Source: Mycosarcoma maydis (taxonomy: Eukaryota > Basidiomycota > Ustilaginomycetes > Ustilaginales). From it: 64,000 nt of DNA. Numbering within the stretch: position 1 is the first letter of the stretch; every line of letters starts with the position of its first letter. The position numbers were made by a program, and so were the translations under genes. Below, piece by piece: positions 41,206 to 51,395 of the stretch. Under the pieces are notes generated by a model. That model did not search any database. It worked only from the letters and a program-made list of their open reading frames with translations, and was not told the DNA's origin. The stretch covers positions 811,315-875,314 of the forward strand of contig NC_026481.1 of the NCBI RefSeq assembly GCF_000328475.2, given 5' to 3'.

Positions 41206-42082
41206 ACTGGGCAGCAGCTAGATCGGCGGACGCTCTTGCAACTCGCGTCAAAAATGCTGTAACGTTTGAGCTTGTCGCCCGTTCCAGAATAAAATTAAAT
41301 CGATTGCGTTTCTAGACCATACCAAGCATTGCAGACCTCTTTGTGTGTGGATTCGGCACGATCACGGATACATTCACGATTCGCCGCACTTCATTGAGCA
41401 AGTAATTGAGCGTGCGCTGGATGATGGCATTGTATGGCTGTTAGCAACTAGTGACTCTGCGCTGCGAAGCTGTGGTTGCTGAAGCTGAAATCTGCATGGG
41501 CGCCAACAGCGATGGACGAGTCGTGATTCACGATTGCGACATTCACGATTCGTCATTTGCCTGTGCGAGCGGAGAAAAGATGAAACAATCACGAATTGTG
41601 AATCACCGCTCAACGAATCACGAACCACGAATCAGAGGACAGCGAGCCAGACACGATAATCGCATCATCCCCCGATATCACGTAGTGATTGTGATTGGCA
41701 GTGTCATTGCGAGAGTGCTGTATTGCCGCTGTGCTTTGATTCGCAGCGTCACGCGTGCAAGTCGGTCAACAGCTTCTAAGCAAGAGGAGTCGGGGCATTC
41801 ACGATCCGTGCTGGGTGCTCCGTCCTGTTCGAGTCAGCTTGGTTGGGGTGCAAATTGATTCAAGATTTTCGTGATTCGTGACTGGGATCAATGAGATCAT
41901 GCAGCGGCGCGAAGAAAAAGCTGGAAACTCGGCCTTCTCGTTGTCGAGTCGAGAAGAACTCGGCGGGTCCTGGTAACCACCAGAATAGGCCAACTCTTGT
42001 CAGTTCCCCGCTCGCTCCTTACCCATCTGACTTTTCAATTCTTCGCGATCAAAAGCACAGCATTCTGTGCCTTCCTTCAGCT
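41206..42082. other. Intergenic region with heptamer repeats
   Basis: 877 bases between two same-strand metabolic genes. Heptamer copies (TTCACGA/TCGTGAT) occur around 41370-41390, 41520-41560 and 41585-41635. The cysteine synthase frame is open and has an in-frame ATG at 41891, discussed separately. Confidence 0.65.
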
Positions 42083-43228
42083 ATGGCCTCGACACTTCCA
42101 AGATCCTTGGTGGGCATCGCTCGGTCGTCGGTGCGAGCTCTGCACAGCTCTGTTGCCACTGCCGCTTCCACTTCGACGCTTTCGCCCGTCGCTGCCGCCC
42201 ACATGCGGCCTGTCAACGGTTTCGTCGGTGCGATCGGCAACACGCCGCTCATCCGTCTCAACAAGATCAGCGATGAGACTGGCTGCGAGGTACTCGGAAA
42301 GGCCGAGTTCATGGAGCCAGGAGGAAGTGTCAAGGATCGTGCTGCACTCTACGTGGTCAAGGATGCCGAGGAACGCGGTCTTATCAAGCCTGGTGGCACC
42401 GTTGTCGAGGGCACGGCAGGCAACACCGGTATCGGTCTAGCTCACGTCTGCCGTAGCAAGGGCTACAGGTGCGTCATCTACATGCCCAACACGCAGTCGC
42501 AGGAGAAGATCGACCTGTTGCGCATGCTCGGTGCCGAAGTGCACCCTGTTCCCGCCGTTGCGTTTGACAATCCGGACAACTACAACCACCAGGCTAAACG
42601 TCATGCCGAACGCCTCGAAAATGCGGTCTGGACGAATCAGTTCGACAACACCGCCAATCGACGCGCTCACATCGAGACTACAGGCCCCGAGATCTGGGAT
42701 CAGATCGACGGAAACCTCGACGGCTTCATTTGCGCCACCGGAACAGGAGGCACACTCGCCGGCATCACCAGTTACCTCAAGCAAAAGAGCAACGGCAAAG
42801 TCCAGTGCTGGCTTGCCGACCCACCTGGCTCAGTGCTCCACTCGTATATCCAGACCAAGGGCAAGCTCATGGACCGCGAAGGTGGTTCCATCACCGAAGG
42901 TATTGGTCAAGGCCGAGTTACCGAAAACCTCAAGCCAGACGTTGAGAAGCTCGACAACTCGGTCCACGTTCCTGACGAGGAGAGCATCTCGATGGTCTAC
43001 GACCTGCTCCACGAGGAGGGTATCTACGTCGGAGCCTCGTCGGCGCTCAATGTGGTAGCTGCCAAAAAGATGGCCCAACAGCTCGGTCCCAACAAGACCA
43101 TCGTCACCATTCTCTGCGACGGTGCGTACCGTTACCAGGCTCGACTTTTCTCGCGCAAGTGGCTCGAGTCCAAGAAGCTCGATACCGCCATCCCCGAGCA
43201 TTTGCAAAAGTACATTGTCTTACCATGA
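42083..43228 (+). CDS. Mitochondrial-type cysteine synthase (PLP enzyme)
   Basis: The protein has 381 residues from the ATG at 42083, chosen because it starts an Arg/Ser/Ala-rich presequence ([20 protein letters not shown]). An in-frame ATG at 41891 would add 64 residues of poorly structured sequence. The fold-type II PLP domain begins near [33 protein letters not shown] carries the Schiff-base Lys, [14 protein letters not shown] is the substrate loop, and [10 protein letters not shown] binds the PLP phosphate. It converts O-acetylserine (or a related activated serine) and sulfide to cysteine. The C-terminal half ([16 protein letters not shown]) matches fungal mitochondrial cysteine-synthase-like proteins (S. 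pombe Cys12 type). Those may have roles beyond bulk cysteine synthesis. Confidence 0.88.
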   Translation: MASTLPRSLVGIARSSVRALHSSVATAASTSTLSPVAAAHMRPVNGFVGAIGNTPLIRLNKISDETGCEVLGKAEFMEPGGSVKDRAALYVVKDAEERGLIKPGGTVVEGTAGNTGIGLAHVCRSKGYRCVIYMPNTQSQEKIDLLRMLGAEVHPVPAVAFDNPDNYNHQAKRHAERLENAVWTNQFDNTANRRAHIETTGPEIWDQIDGNLDGFICATGTGGTLAGITSYLKQKSNGKVQCWLADPPGSVLHSYIQTKGKLMDREGGSITEGIGQGRVTENLKPDVEKLDNSVHVPDEESISMVYDLLHEEGIYVGASSALNVVAAKKMAQQLGPNKTIVTILCDGAYRYQARLFSRKWLESKKLDTAIPEHLQKYIVLP

Positions 43229-43554
43229 GTGGAATGACGAGATTGTCTTCTTCGCCCGATCCTCCAAACCTCAGCCAAGTCATAGGTAGCACTTGTTCTC
43301 TACCTTTCGTGTGTAAAATGCAATGGTGACAAGCGATAGAGGACTGCAGTGACCCCACTTCTGTGACTCCAGTCGCGACGATGTCAAGTGTTTCAATGCG
43401 GAATTTCGATGAAATGGTGACACATTCACCATTCTGATTGCAGAGTAGGAGAGATATGCTACAGATAAAATACACTGATTTAGATAGAGTCCATGAAACA
43501 GAAAAGTCATGTTAAGATGAAACGACACAGATATGTGTGTACAGGTAATGTCTA
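43229..43554. other. Short convergent intergenic region
   Basis: 3' flanks of the cysteine synthase and bZIP-like genes. Nothing beyond AT-rich likely polyadenylation sequence was seen. Confidence 0.6.
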
Positions 43555-45273
43555 TTAGAGGAGCGTAGTGATGAGATGGTAATTTTGATCCAAGGAGCCT
43601 GTACCGAGAACTGGATGCACGGATCCGCTGGCGGACTCGTTAGACTTCAGAATGCAAAGGTTGCCCAGGCCTCGCTGTCTACGCCACCAGTTGGTCCTGC
43701 GAACGATCGATTCGTCAAAGAGACCGGACCACTTTGTCCACAACCTTTCGCTCAGCTCCCACGCCTCTGGGTCCAGGACGTCGTCGCCATGGACGCGCAC
43801 CGAGGCCAGAGCTTCGTCGGGAGACAGGATCGAAAGCAGCAGATCCAGCGCAAACTCTTCTTCACAAAGCGGGTTGGTAAGGGCATGCTTGAGTAGCCGT
43901 GAACGGACCACAGGCCACGGTAGGCAGGCATCCACAAAGGCGCAATGTGGATAGAGAAGTTGTTCAGTAGTTGGCAGCATGTTGGGTGGCATCGTGTTCC
44001 ATGGTATCGTCGAATCAAAGACCAGACCCTTGCTTGTCTCGTGTGAGCACGGCCTTCCGTCGAGCTCGAGGCGAGACAGAAGCTGGGCTACGCCCTCTCC
44101 ATTGCGAGTCAGACCAAACCGGTGTCCAATAAGCTCGATGGCGCGTGCAAATGGCTGCGAGACAATGGCGATAGGCTGCGAGGCATGCTTGCATCCACCT
44201 GCATCAACGATTCGTACATATTGCGAGATGGCTTTTCCCACACGAGAATTCACACATTGGCTTGCCACGGTGTTGTTGGGCAAGAAAAGTCTCTGCGAGA
44301 GCGGAGCCAAGGGTGCAGCGTCGGACTCGACCTTGGACTTGGATGGCATCGAACAAGTCGAGGAAGGAGTAGTGTAGGAGCTGTTTTTGCTGCTTTTCTC
44401 ACTCGCACTCGAACAGCTCGAAGACTGCGAAGTGACACGAAGCAGATGCTCGAATGACGTCGAGGGTTGCGGCCGGGTTTCTTCTTGTACAGTCCGACAG
44501 GAAAAGGGGGGCGCCAAGAACATAGTGTCGGGAGGGATTGAGGATCTGGCAGCAGGCCCAGGTACAAGGGATGGACTGGGAAGAGGATGGCTCATGAGGA
44601 ATGGATCAGTGTGCATCCCAACAATCTTGAGGCCAATGTTACGCTGAGAGCTGGAGGAACCAACGATGTCATCATAAGTGAGCGACTGCGACGGCGGGGC
44701 GAGAGAAGTAGTCTGAAGCAAGTCGGATTCGAGAGGCGCGTAGCTGAGTGGTATGTAAGTGGACACCACCGGCGGCAGTGATGCTGATGGTTGTGGTGGT
44801 GGCATACGCAACGCTGCATCCGCCATGAAAGATGTGGGTTTGATCTCGTCCATCCCAAAAAGAGGTGGAGTCGATATGTTGCTGACGATTATCGCTTCAG
44901 TCGGTCGCATCCCCTTGCTACTGAGATTTAACACAGTCGGCGTATTGATTTCCGTGCACGTCGAGGTGGGACTCGAAACTTGAGAAGAGAGTGAAACGGT
45001 AGACGACGTCAATGAAGAGTCGGTAGAGGCCGAACGCACTCTAGGGTTAGCTGAAACGGGAGAAAGCGACGTGTCGGCAGTCGAATCTGGGCGGGATGGG
45101 ATGGTAGGCCGGCCCGAAGATCGTTCGTCTAGATAATATGTCGATGAGGATAAGCCGCCGGATCTTGCCAGCCGAGCTTTCTCTCGGAAGCGTCGTTGCG
45201 CTAGCTTGTTCTGCGCACGACGACGGTCAAGCAACTGCTGCGGCGTGAGGCCTGCAGTAGTACTGGAACGCAT
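43555..45273 (-). CDS. bZIP-like transcription factor with DUF3425-type C-terminus
   Basis: The protein has 572 residues from the ATG at 45273; the upstream in-frame codon is TTG. A basic region lies at residues ~8-32, LLDRRRAQNKLAQRRFREKA. Its NxxAQRxFR core matches fungal AP-1-type DNA contacts. The usual leucine heptads do not follow; the chain turns to Gly/Ser-rich sequence. A long Ser/Thr/Pro-rich middle follows. The C-terminal ~190 residues carry LLYPHCAFVDACLPWPVVRSRL and WELSERLWTKWSGLFDES, which resemble the DUF3425 domain of fungal bZIP regulators. It probably acts as a nuclear regulator; targets are unknown. It is convergent with the cysteine synthase gene, but no regulatory link is shown by the sequence. 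Confidence 0.78.
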   Translation of the reverse strand: MRSSTTAGLTPQQLLDRRRAQNKLAQRRFREKARLARSGGLSSSTYYLDERSSGRPTIPSRPDSTADTSLSPVSANPRVRSASTDSSLTSSTVSLSSQVSSPTSTCTEINTPTVLNLSSKGMRPTEAIIVSNISTPPLFGMDEIKPTSFMADAALRMPPPQPSASLPPVVSTYIPLSYAPLESDLLQTTSLAPPSQSLTYDDIVGSSSSQRNIGLKIVGMHTDPFLMSHPLPSPSLVPGPAARSSIPPDTMFLAPPFSCRTVQEETRPQPSTSFEHLLRVTSQSSSCSSASEKSSKNSSYTTPSSTCSMPSKSKVESDAAPLAPLSQRLFLPNNTVASQCVNSRVGKAISQYVRIVDAGGCKHASQPIAIVSQPFARAIELIGHRFGLTRNGEGVAQLLSRLELDGRPCSHETSKGLVFDSTIPWNTMPPNMLPTTEQLLYPHCAFVDACLPWPVVRSRLLKHALTNPLCEEEFALDLLLSILSPDEALASVRVHGDDVLDPEAWELSERLWTKWSGLFDESIVRRTNWWRRQRGLGNLCILKSNESASGSVHPVLGTGSLDQNYHLITTLL

Positions 45274-47023
45274 GTTGCTAAAGGCTGTCAAGGTGAGGTT
45301 GGGCTATAGATTAGAGACTGTCGCTGAGAAAGCGGAGGAAACGACGAGGTAGAATGCGGCTACAGTTTCTGATGTGGACCTTCGACGACGTGCCAACAGG
45401 AGCAAGCAGAAGTTGACAGCTCTAGAAGCTACAGAGATGGGGGAGTGGCGAATTAGCAAAAAGTAGATAGGGTTTGGGTAGCCCAGAGCCTTGCGGCGCT
45501 ACTTCCTACGATTATATACATCTATGGGCCTAGGCGCGAACAAGCCGTGAGCGCATCTTGACGATCAACAGCGTAGAAAACGCAAAGACAGGGTTGCAGG
45601 AAACGAGACTCTGAGAGGAGTTAGACGGATCAGTCAGTAACCCAGCTATGTCTATGGTGCGATAAAGCGGAGGAAGAATTCGCCGGCGTGTTACAGAATG
45701 CCACCAATCACATTGTGAATCACAATCACGAATGTTCGGCAAACAAAGCAACCGGTGGCCCGCAGCGAACAAGGACCCGGCAATGCGGTCGGATGGGAGA
45801 TGGGAGAATAGGATCCCGGCATCGGACGATTTATGAGACAACACGCAAGGATCACAAAATGCATGTTCAAGTCGAGCAACGTTGGCACGAGCACTGCAAC
45901 AGAGGCGGCTTTACTTTTGGCGATACGTATTCTTTGTCTCAAGCACGTATTGTACAGTATATGCAACGGAACTTGGTTTCCGTCGTGGAAATCGCATTAA
46001 AAGTTGACCGGAACGGAGGCATAGCCGCTCAGGCTCGGCTCGGCTCGCGAAAGTGGTGGTACGAAACGACGAAAGAGCCTGCATGATTTGCAAATGGAGC
46101 AAACCGGAGAGATCCCAAATGCACGGCCGCAGCCGGTAGGTCTGTAAAGTGCAGACGAATTGCAGGCAACTCGAGTAGCTCAAGTCCAGGAAGGAGGGCG
46201 CTATACCGATCGACACTGACAAGACTCTGTGGTTGGCGGGACGTTTATGATGGCGCTATCGTGCTGCACGTGCATAGCCAAGCCAAGCAACTCCTAACCA
46301 AGACCTAGCAGAAGTTCACTGTGACGCAATTCACCACATCCACGACATAAGTCAATTTTGATGCGAGGCGCTCTGAGATGACACATACTGTAGTTGTTCT
46401 ATCTCTGCCTTTGTCTTCCATTAGCTCACTGCATGGTTGCAGATGGCGATGCGGAAAAGAGCTGCAATTGTTTTAGGCGAAGCAGCTTAGCCGGTCCGGC
46501 AACCCGGGATCTCCTCCTTGGTCCACTTCTTGGCGTTGGAATGCGCCACGAGGCTGCGTCTGATACCCGGTAGTCTTGGTTTGTTTCGTCTGTTGAGCAC
46601 TTCTGCATGAATTTAGCGCTGTGCGATGCGTGAACATCACGATCTAATTCTCTACACTCAGTGCTGCTTCTCTGGCCTTGTCTCTCACTGGGAACATTCA
46701 CGACTAGGAGCCAATCAACCATCAGGGGCTGGAAGAGACTGCTAGCTCCAGCAGTGTCTGTCACGCATCGTCTGTCCCAGCTGATATTGGTACGACAGTA
46801 GCTGCTGATTTTATCCGAGTTTATGCGAGCTCCAGCTCCTTCTTCATGCTAAAACCTTTCGTGAGATTCACGAATCTCCTGATCTTTCCAAAACTAGGAC
46901 GTGGACTTATCAACTCTTAGAGGGCTTCAGAGAGGCTCTGGTTGCCTTCTGATGGATTAGAGAAATGGGTGTCTCGATCGCCACAAGACAAATCGTGAAT
47001 GTAGCAAAATTCACCTCCATATT

Positions 47024-47074
47024 TGTGTTTTTGTTTTTGTTTTTGTTTTGATTTTGATTTTGATTTTGATTTCT
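47024..47074. repeat. Hexamer array (GTTTTT)n(GATTTT)n
   Basis: Several GTTTTT units change into several GATTTT units, a compound 6-base repeat. Confidence 0.9.
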
Positions 47075-48492
47075 TCCCAATGGCGTGCATAACACGACAA
47101 AGAACTTTCCGACGGCCGACGGTGAATATGGGTCGAAACTCTGACATGACCGTCGATCTCGATGATCCATTCGAGTGGCACGGATGACCATCACATACTG
47201 TAACGAATTTGACTCGACATTCGAGACAGCCAGCCACGAAAATGCGCAGACTTTCATGTGAGCCCAAGCTAACGGCGTTGGAGGAACGTCCGCATCATCA
47301 GTCGCCTTGCCATATGCGTCTGGGCCTCTACTTGGAAGCCAATGACGTCGTCCAACCGCAGTCGGTGGTGATTCGTTTTCCCATCCGTTCTCTGCGTTCT
47401 TTCGGAGTAGGACTCCGCCCCTTCATGCTGCCAAACTTTACTGCCACGTTGCATCCGCTGCGTTCTCTCTGAGCCGAGCAAGCAGCTTCGTTCGAGACCC
47501 TGGAGCGAGCATAGTGTAGTCAGCCCAGACTGCATGGAACAGACATCAGCTCTCGACAACGCGCGTGGAATGTTTGCAAGCCTGCCAGCCACGTCGTAAA
47601 TAAAGGTAAAGCAGAGGTCTCTTCGCCTTGCAGTTATCGCAGCTCTTTCTGACTGCTGAGCCGATGGGATGGATCGCGAACAACCACGAACGTCTACAGT
47701 AGCTGGGGCAGTCGCTGGGGAGCATCGACGAAAGCCTCCTACTACATGAGAAGCAGAATCTCGGAGAGTTTGCTGGGACAGAAGCCTCGCCGACTTGGAT
47801 CCACAAAATCGTTCAGCGACCTTTCGCTTTCGCTTGAGGCGAAGCTACAGTAACTTGGAGATCAAACAGTGTCCTCTAGTTTGCTTCGCCTGATTGGTCT
47901 CTTTTGGGTCAAGGCAGCGCACGTTCACGGTTAACTTAGCTCGTGTCTTGACAATGTTGCGTTTACGCCATAATCGACGCGAGACCTATGGGGACTTGCT
48001 TGCGTCGTTGTGGGAACATCAATTCTGTCACTGGGCAGCCTCCTTGATCCGGTTTCGGACCGATCTTGAAGCGCTTCTCTGCTTCAGAGGAGCTGCATGC
48101 ATGGCCGCCACTCTGCTTGCCGAATTGCCGGCAATGACACCTTTATGGTGCCCTCCATGCGTGAAACCGTTTCAACAACAAGATCCTCCTTTGTCCTTCC
48201 TTGACCTAATGCCGCCTTGTCATCATATGGCTGGCATCTCTCTCGCGGCTACAATCACAGAATTCACGATTCACATTCACGATTGTGGCCGTCGTCACCA
48301 TGCGCCTGCCTGAGAGCAAGAAGAGCCTCACAGCCTTGTCTCGTGTCGAGCGAAAATTCTCACTCTGTTACACCGCGGAATGTATGCGTGATTCATTTAT
48401 GATTTTCCGTAGTCGTGAGTCGGAGTTGAAGATACAATGGTCGACCAAGACCATTTCGGCATAGTCCCTGCGCGATCAAACGGAAATTGCGT

Positions 48493-48540
48493 GCGATTAC
48501 CCAGGGTTACTCAACCGCGATTACCCGGGGTTACTCAACC
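48493..48540. repeat. Two tandem 24-bp units with Reb1-like core
   Basis: The two abutting copies each begin GCGATTACCC and end GGGTTACTCAACC, with a single A/G difference between them. The second copy contains TTACCCG, the consensus of the fungal Myb-type factor Reb1; the first has TTACCCA. They lie about 430 bases upstream of the PPR gene start. Confidence 0.8.
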
Positions 48541-48967
48541 AAACGTGAGCAGAGATGAGATAGCCCTCGCCTACTCTGCAAGAGCCTACCACCGAAAGGC
48601 ACACAGGCCACGTCCCGCACAGAGCGAAGACGGGAAGGAAAGAGGAGATGGATGTCCCGAGTCGCAGGACGAGCAGTTCACAAAGACATAAATATGCTCA
48701 CTTTGTATGTAGTCTCGAGTCCAGAAAATCCAAGCGATCTTTTCACCATTTTCTTCCCTTCATCAAAACTGCCGAGAACCATCACGGGTTTTTCCCCTAA
48801 TTATTCTCAAGTGTCGGAACTCGGCCAAACGGATCACGGATGTAAGGGTTCGAGATTTTTGATAACTTAGAGTGACAACTTGTGAACCTCTGCCAATCAC
48901 CTCGTACTACCAACAATCTTCCAGCATCCGCACCCACAGGCGTAGACGGCGCTCGACCCACACAGAC

Positions 48968-51208
48968 ATGTTGCGACAGTCGGCTGGTAAATGCGCTCGC
49001 TTGTCTACACTTCTCGACTTTTGTTCATGTCTGAGGGGAGAAACAGCTTCGAAACCGGTGTCAGTTCAACGACACGACTTGCCTAGACTTTGTAGAAGAA
49101 ATCTCGCAACGCGGGCTGTGCCATCGACTGACAAGCAGAGATGGTCTCAAGACAAACAAAAAGAAAGAGATGGACCTCAGAGAACGCAAAACTCTATCTA
49201 TCCCGACTCAAAGGCGGCAGATCGTCGACATCCAAACGCACCTCAGCTTTTTCTGCACTTCAAAAGGCGTGTTGTTCCTGGCCAGGAGGCATCGAGTCCG
49301 AAATCGTCCAAGCAGCGCAGCTCAAGTGACACATTTATTCTTCGAAATGTTTCCGCAGATCCTGGGCTCAAGCAGCTTTACACATCGCTCGGTATGGCCG
49401 CCGATGCACACGATGCTGTGCAGGCATCCAGACTCTGCCAGCTGATCAAGGAGAGGAAGGTGCAAATCGTTGGTCCTTCCGGTAACATCTCCTTCGAAAC
49501 GGAAGAGAAGGTTGTGTTTTTGGCCGTGATGCGTGCACTGGCCCACCATGGTATGCTGGCAGAGGCTAAAGCCATCAATGCCGACATGCTCTCTTTTGGG
49601 TTCGAGGAATCCATCGACTCTCTCAATTGTCTGCTGCAGGCAGCCATTATCTGCGGTGATGAAAAAGCGATCGGTGACACTCTTCAAAGTATCTCTGCTC
49701 TGCAGCCTCCCACCTCTTTAGCACAAGAGCAAGCTTCAGCACAAGAGCGATCAGGCAAGCTGGCCGAGCTGTTACTGGGCGAATCTTCCAGTACTGTTTC
49801 CGCCAAGTCCTCTCCCAGCACCGGGTTGACGTTGCCTTTAGAAATGATGCGCAATTGGAATTCGACAACATTGGCACATATGCTGGACAGTGCCTGTCAA
49901 GACCACAATCTCGAATACGCCCTGCTGTTGCTTTCGACGTGCTATCGTATGGGCCTAGCTTTGCCACACCAGAGTCTATCCCGACTTATCACCCTGTGCG
50001 TCCACTGCGACGAATACAGAACCGCCGTCGAGCTGGCTGGTCTTGTGGAACAAGGCGGATTGATCTACGCCGAGTCTGCTTCGAAACACTCACTACCAAG
50101 CGACAGATCAAGTCTCCACGCGCTTGGATTCGAAGCGCAGAGCGGTCAAATAGCTCGTCGCTTGCCTCCTAGTATATGGATGTCGGTGCTTCGAGCATGT
50201 GCAGAAGGAGGCTACTTGCCAGGCGTAGAACTCGCGTGGTCCAAAGCAGTGATCCAAGGTCTACTGTCTCCTGATGATGGGCTCGTGCAGCTCATCCTCG
50301 CCCTAGCTGCCAAGGAAGGGAGCGTCCAGATGGCGTACATGTGTCTTCGTCACATCGATCCCACCTTCGACTTAACATCATTTCCATCTTCTTCCACCCA
50401 ATCCGCTCCGGAGCCAGCGTCCAGATCTGCGCGAAAGATGTCAAGACCGTCCAAGCGCATTGAGCTACAGGAATGGCATCTAGCGCCTCTCTTTGAAGCG
50501 CAGTGCAGTGCACATGACTATGATGGCGCGATGCGCTCCTTGCATGCGTTCCACTGTCGTGGCATCCAAATCACAGAACGCATCACATCTCGAATCAGCA
50601 CGTCGATCTATCCGGACAAAGCGTGCCTGCAGCTGGCTAGGGACGCACTTAGTCGATGTGCTACCAATCCTGCTGTGGGCACACACAAGGCTATCGCCAA
50701 CGCTGTTATCAGTGCAGCAGTTTGGCTCGGCGATCTGGCACAAGCGCTCGAAATTTACCACGCGATGCGTTCGTACCATTGTTTTGCCAGTCCAGACCGT
50801 GTTACGCCACCTTATCATGCACGCAAGATGGTCGAGCCAAATCTTGACACGTTCAACTCGCTTCTCAGTGGATGTATCGACGCGGCCGACTACGAGACTG
50901 GCGTGCAGCTGCTCAAGGACCTCAACCAACTCAAAATGCGGCCCAACGTGGTGACATTCGAGCGAATGATCGTGCTTTGTTTGACGCAGTCCAACTACGA
51001 CGATGCGTTCGGATTACTCGAAGAGGCCAAGGACAAAGACATCATCCCAAGCCGCAAGAGCTACGAGGCAGTGATACGTAAGTGCTTTCACGAGAAGGAC
51101 CATCGCTGGGAAAGCGTCCTGGCCGACATGAAGGACCAAGGCTATCGACCGAATCCGCAACTCGTGCGCGAGCTCGAGCAGGATGCCGACTCACGCGTAC
51201 AATCCTAA
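48968..51208 (+). CDS. Mitochondrial pentatricopeptide repeat (PPR) protein
   Basis: The protein has 746 residues from the ATG at 48968; the frame upstream starts only at GTG. The N-terminus is Arg/Ser-rich with few acids over about 60 residues, like a mitochondrial presequence. Helical-repeat sequence runs from about 140 to the end. The clearest PPR units are C-terminal: NLDTFNSLLSGCIDAADYE, NVVTFERMIVLCLTQSNYDD and SRKSYEAVIRKCFHEKDHR, each followed by a helix such as GVQLLKDLNQLKMRP. Earlier units (for example LNCLLQAAIICGDEKAI and VFLAVMRALAHHGM) are more divergent. PPR proteins bind organellar RNA in a sequence-specific way and control its stability, processing or translation. The target RNA is unknown. 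It is convergent with the vigilin gene, 187 bases apart. Confidence 0.82.
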   Translation: MLRQSAGKCARLSTLLDFCSCLRGETASKPVSVQRHDLPRLCRRNLATRAVPSTDKQRWSQDKQKERDGPQRTQNSIYPDSKAADRRHPNAPQLFLHFKRRVVPGQEASSPKSSKQRSSSDTFILRNVSADPGLKQLYTSLGMAADAHDAVQASRLCQLIKERKVQIVGPSGNISFETEEKVVFLAVMRALAHHGMLAEAKAINADMLSFGFEESIDSLNCLLQAAIICGDEKAIGDTLQSISALQPPTSLAQEQASAQERSGKLAELLLGESSSTVSAKSSPSTGLTLPLEMMRNWNSTTLAHMLDSACQDHNLEYALLLLSTCYRMGLALPHQSLSRLITLCVHCDEYRTAVELAGLVEQGGLIYAESASKHSLPSDRSSLHALGFEAQSGQIARRLPPSIWMSVLRACAEGGYLPGVELAWSKAVIQGLLSPDDGLVQLILALAAKEGSVQMAYMCLRHIDPTFDLTSFPSSSTQSAPEPASRSARKMSRPSKRIELQEWHLAPLFEAQCSAHDYDGAMRSLHAFHCRGIQITERITSRISTSIYPDKACLQLARDALSRCATNPAVGTHKAIANAVISAAVWLGDLAQALEIYHAMRSYHCFASPDRVTPPYHARKMVEPNLDTFNSLLSGCIDAADYETGVQLLKDLNQLKMRPNVVTFERMIVLCLTQSNYDDAFGLLEEAKDKDIIPSRKSYEAVIRKCFHEKDHRWESVLADMKDQGYRPNPQLVRELEQDADSRVQS

Positions 51209-51395
51209 ACAATGTCAGGTCCCTTGCCCGTTACAGTCTGCACAATGCCTGGTCCAACTCGGGTCAAGAGATGATTGCGAAATGAAAATTGAATGAATGA
51301 ATGCTCTGCATCTACATTGGCGGTCTTGGGTGAGCACCTCGCTCGCCTTCCGCGATTGAAAAGCCACACAAAAGTGTCGGCATCAAGTTTGGCTA

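Larger units (their letters stand above)
45274..48967. other. Gene-poor region
   Basis: 3.7 kb without an accepted gene, between the start of the bZIP gene and the start of the PPR gene (divergent). It holds a GTTTTT/GATTTT hexamer array (47024-47074) and a 24-bp tandem repeat (48493-48540). Candidate frames such as 45688-46086 lack domains and overlap antisense frames. An unannotated noncoding transcript is possible but not supported. Confidence 0.55.

Noticed and set aside
45688..46086. 132-codon open frame in the gene-poor region
   Set aside because: No domain and overlapped by antisense frames; no splice-linked partner found.
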